This document shows, piece by piece, positions 63,414 through 64,000 of a DNA stretch of 64,000 nucleotides. Made by a program: the position numbers and the translations under genes. The notes under the pieces were generated by a model. The model searched no databases. It was not told where the DNA came from and saw only the letters and a program-made list of their open reading frames with translations. Position 1 is the first letter of the stretch. Each line of letters opens with the position of its first letter. Source of the stretch: Alitta virens (lineage: Eukaryota; Annelida; Polychaeta; Phyllodocida; Nereididae); assembly GCA_932294295.1 (NCBI GenBank), contig OW028584.1, forward strand, positions 7,200,407 to 7,264,406, written 5' to 3'.

Positions 63414-64000
63414 CTGGAAAAGGAATAAATATAAACTGCAATAAATGAATATTCATTGTAAAATAAGGATTGAACTGCAAAAATATTCATCTGAAAAAAA
63501 TAAGAAAAAATTCACGAACCAATTCATTTGCGTATTTTGGATAAACCTTGTGACTATAATTATTATCATAGCCTTAAGTGACCAAGGATAATGAAAAACC
63601 TCACTCAGCCATCAAATTTTAGTAGATCATAGAATGTAAACAGTATGACTCATACTCGCATGGTTGTTGGTGCAAACCAAGCCACAGCATGGAGTAACTG
63701 AGCAGATCCTCCTTAATAAGTGACAAAATTGTTTTACTCCTTATACTTGTTTATATTTAATTCAATCGGACAGCAATGTACAGATACTCCTGCTAATCTG
63801 TGGAACAAATTATTACAAACAATGCGGACCCAAAATAAGATGTCTAATGCAATATAATTTACTTTGCAATACAACAATTGGGTGTAGAACTTGATAAATA
63901 CTTATACACTGCACACAAAAAACAAATAAATAAATACATTTTTTATCTGTCAGAGGATCCAGTTGATCTATTGTTCATAATAAATAATGTGCAGAACAAT
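63414..64000. other. Intron of the lengsin-like gene, nothing else recognised
   Basis: This follows from the phase-1 acceptor at 63413/63414 on the minus strand. No further exon or repeat was identified before the window ends. Confidence 0.6.

Overview
The window looks like nuclear DNA of a metazoan, most likely a marine invertebrate, but the sequence alone does not fix the phylum. The DNA is AT-rich. Its genes are split into small exons with GT-AG introns, and most of the length is introns and decayed transposable elements. There are tRNA-derived SINEs, LINE remnants, a Polinton/Maverick, tetranucleotide microsatellites and many poly-G/C runs. There are no bacterial-style operons. Gene models were built by hand by joining open segments at splice sites whose phases agree; no transcript evidence was available.

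Layout. (1) 1-8.1 kb has no recognised gene. It holds a TTAA-flanked 1.9-kb inverted-repeat element and three tandem copies of a 293-bp unit. (2) 8119-22797 (+) is a complete 17-exon gene for a 610-residue protein: an AT-hook, an acidic/Ser segment, a Ser-Pro-rich segment, then a FAF1/FAF2-like UAS and UBX-like tail. This is an unusual combination. Its introns contain several fold-back or MITE-like elements. (3) 27025-36665 (-) is a 7-exon gene for an rve-type (DDE) integrase-core protein. All splice phases agree and the D-D-E residues are present, but two in-frame TAA codons interrupt it, so it is called a pseudogene or null allele. (4) 36.7-43.4 kb is gene-poor and rich in simple and minisatellite repeats, including a 6 x 39-bp array. 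(5) 43740-48588 is a mobile element with an 8-bp direct repeat (ACTCTAGT) at its edges and about 0.93-kb inverted arms. It carries a broken gene for a protein with PIN/FEN-nuclease-like motifs and a C-terminal cysteine cluster. I cannot assign it to a named transposon superfamily. (6) 49-52 kb holds a 10-bp satellite, a LINE reverse-transcriptase remnant and a (GATA)n tract. (7) 52473-63413 (-) is the 3' portion (four exons) of a lengsin-like glutamine-synthetase-fold gene whose 5' end lies beyond the window.

The 8.7-kb intron of the lengsin-like gene holds two divergently oriented SINEs. It also holds a 7.5-kb Polinton-like element (55586-63078) with about 130-bp terminal inverted repeats, zinc-finger segments, a decayed protein-primed family-B DNA polymerase and a packaging-type ATPase on the other strand. 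The polymerase is itself interrupted by a SINE with an 8-bp target duplication, so the locus is nested: host gene > intron > Polinton > SINE.

The strongest leads for something undescribed are the PIN/cysteine-cluster element with its self-inverted 3' end, and the AT-hook/UAS/UBX gene. All functional statements are inferences from motifs read by eye.
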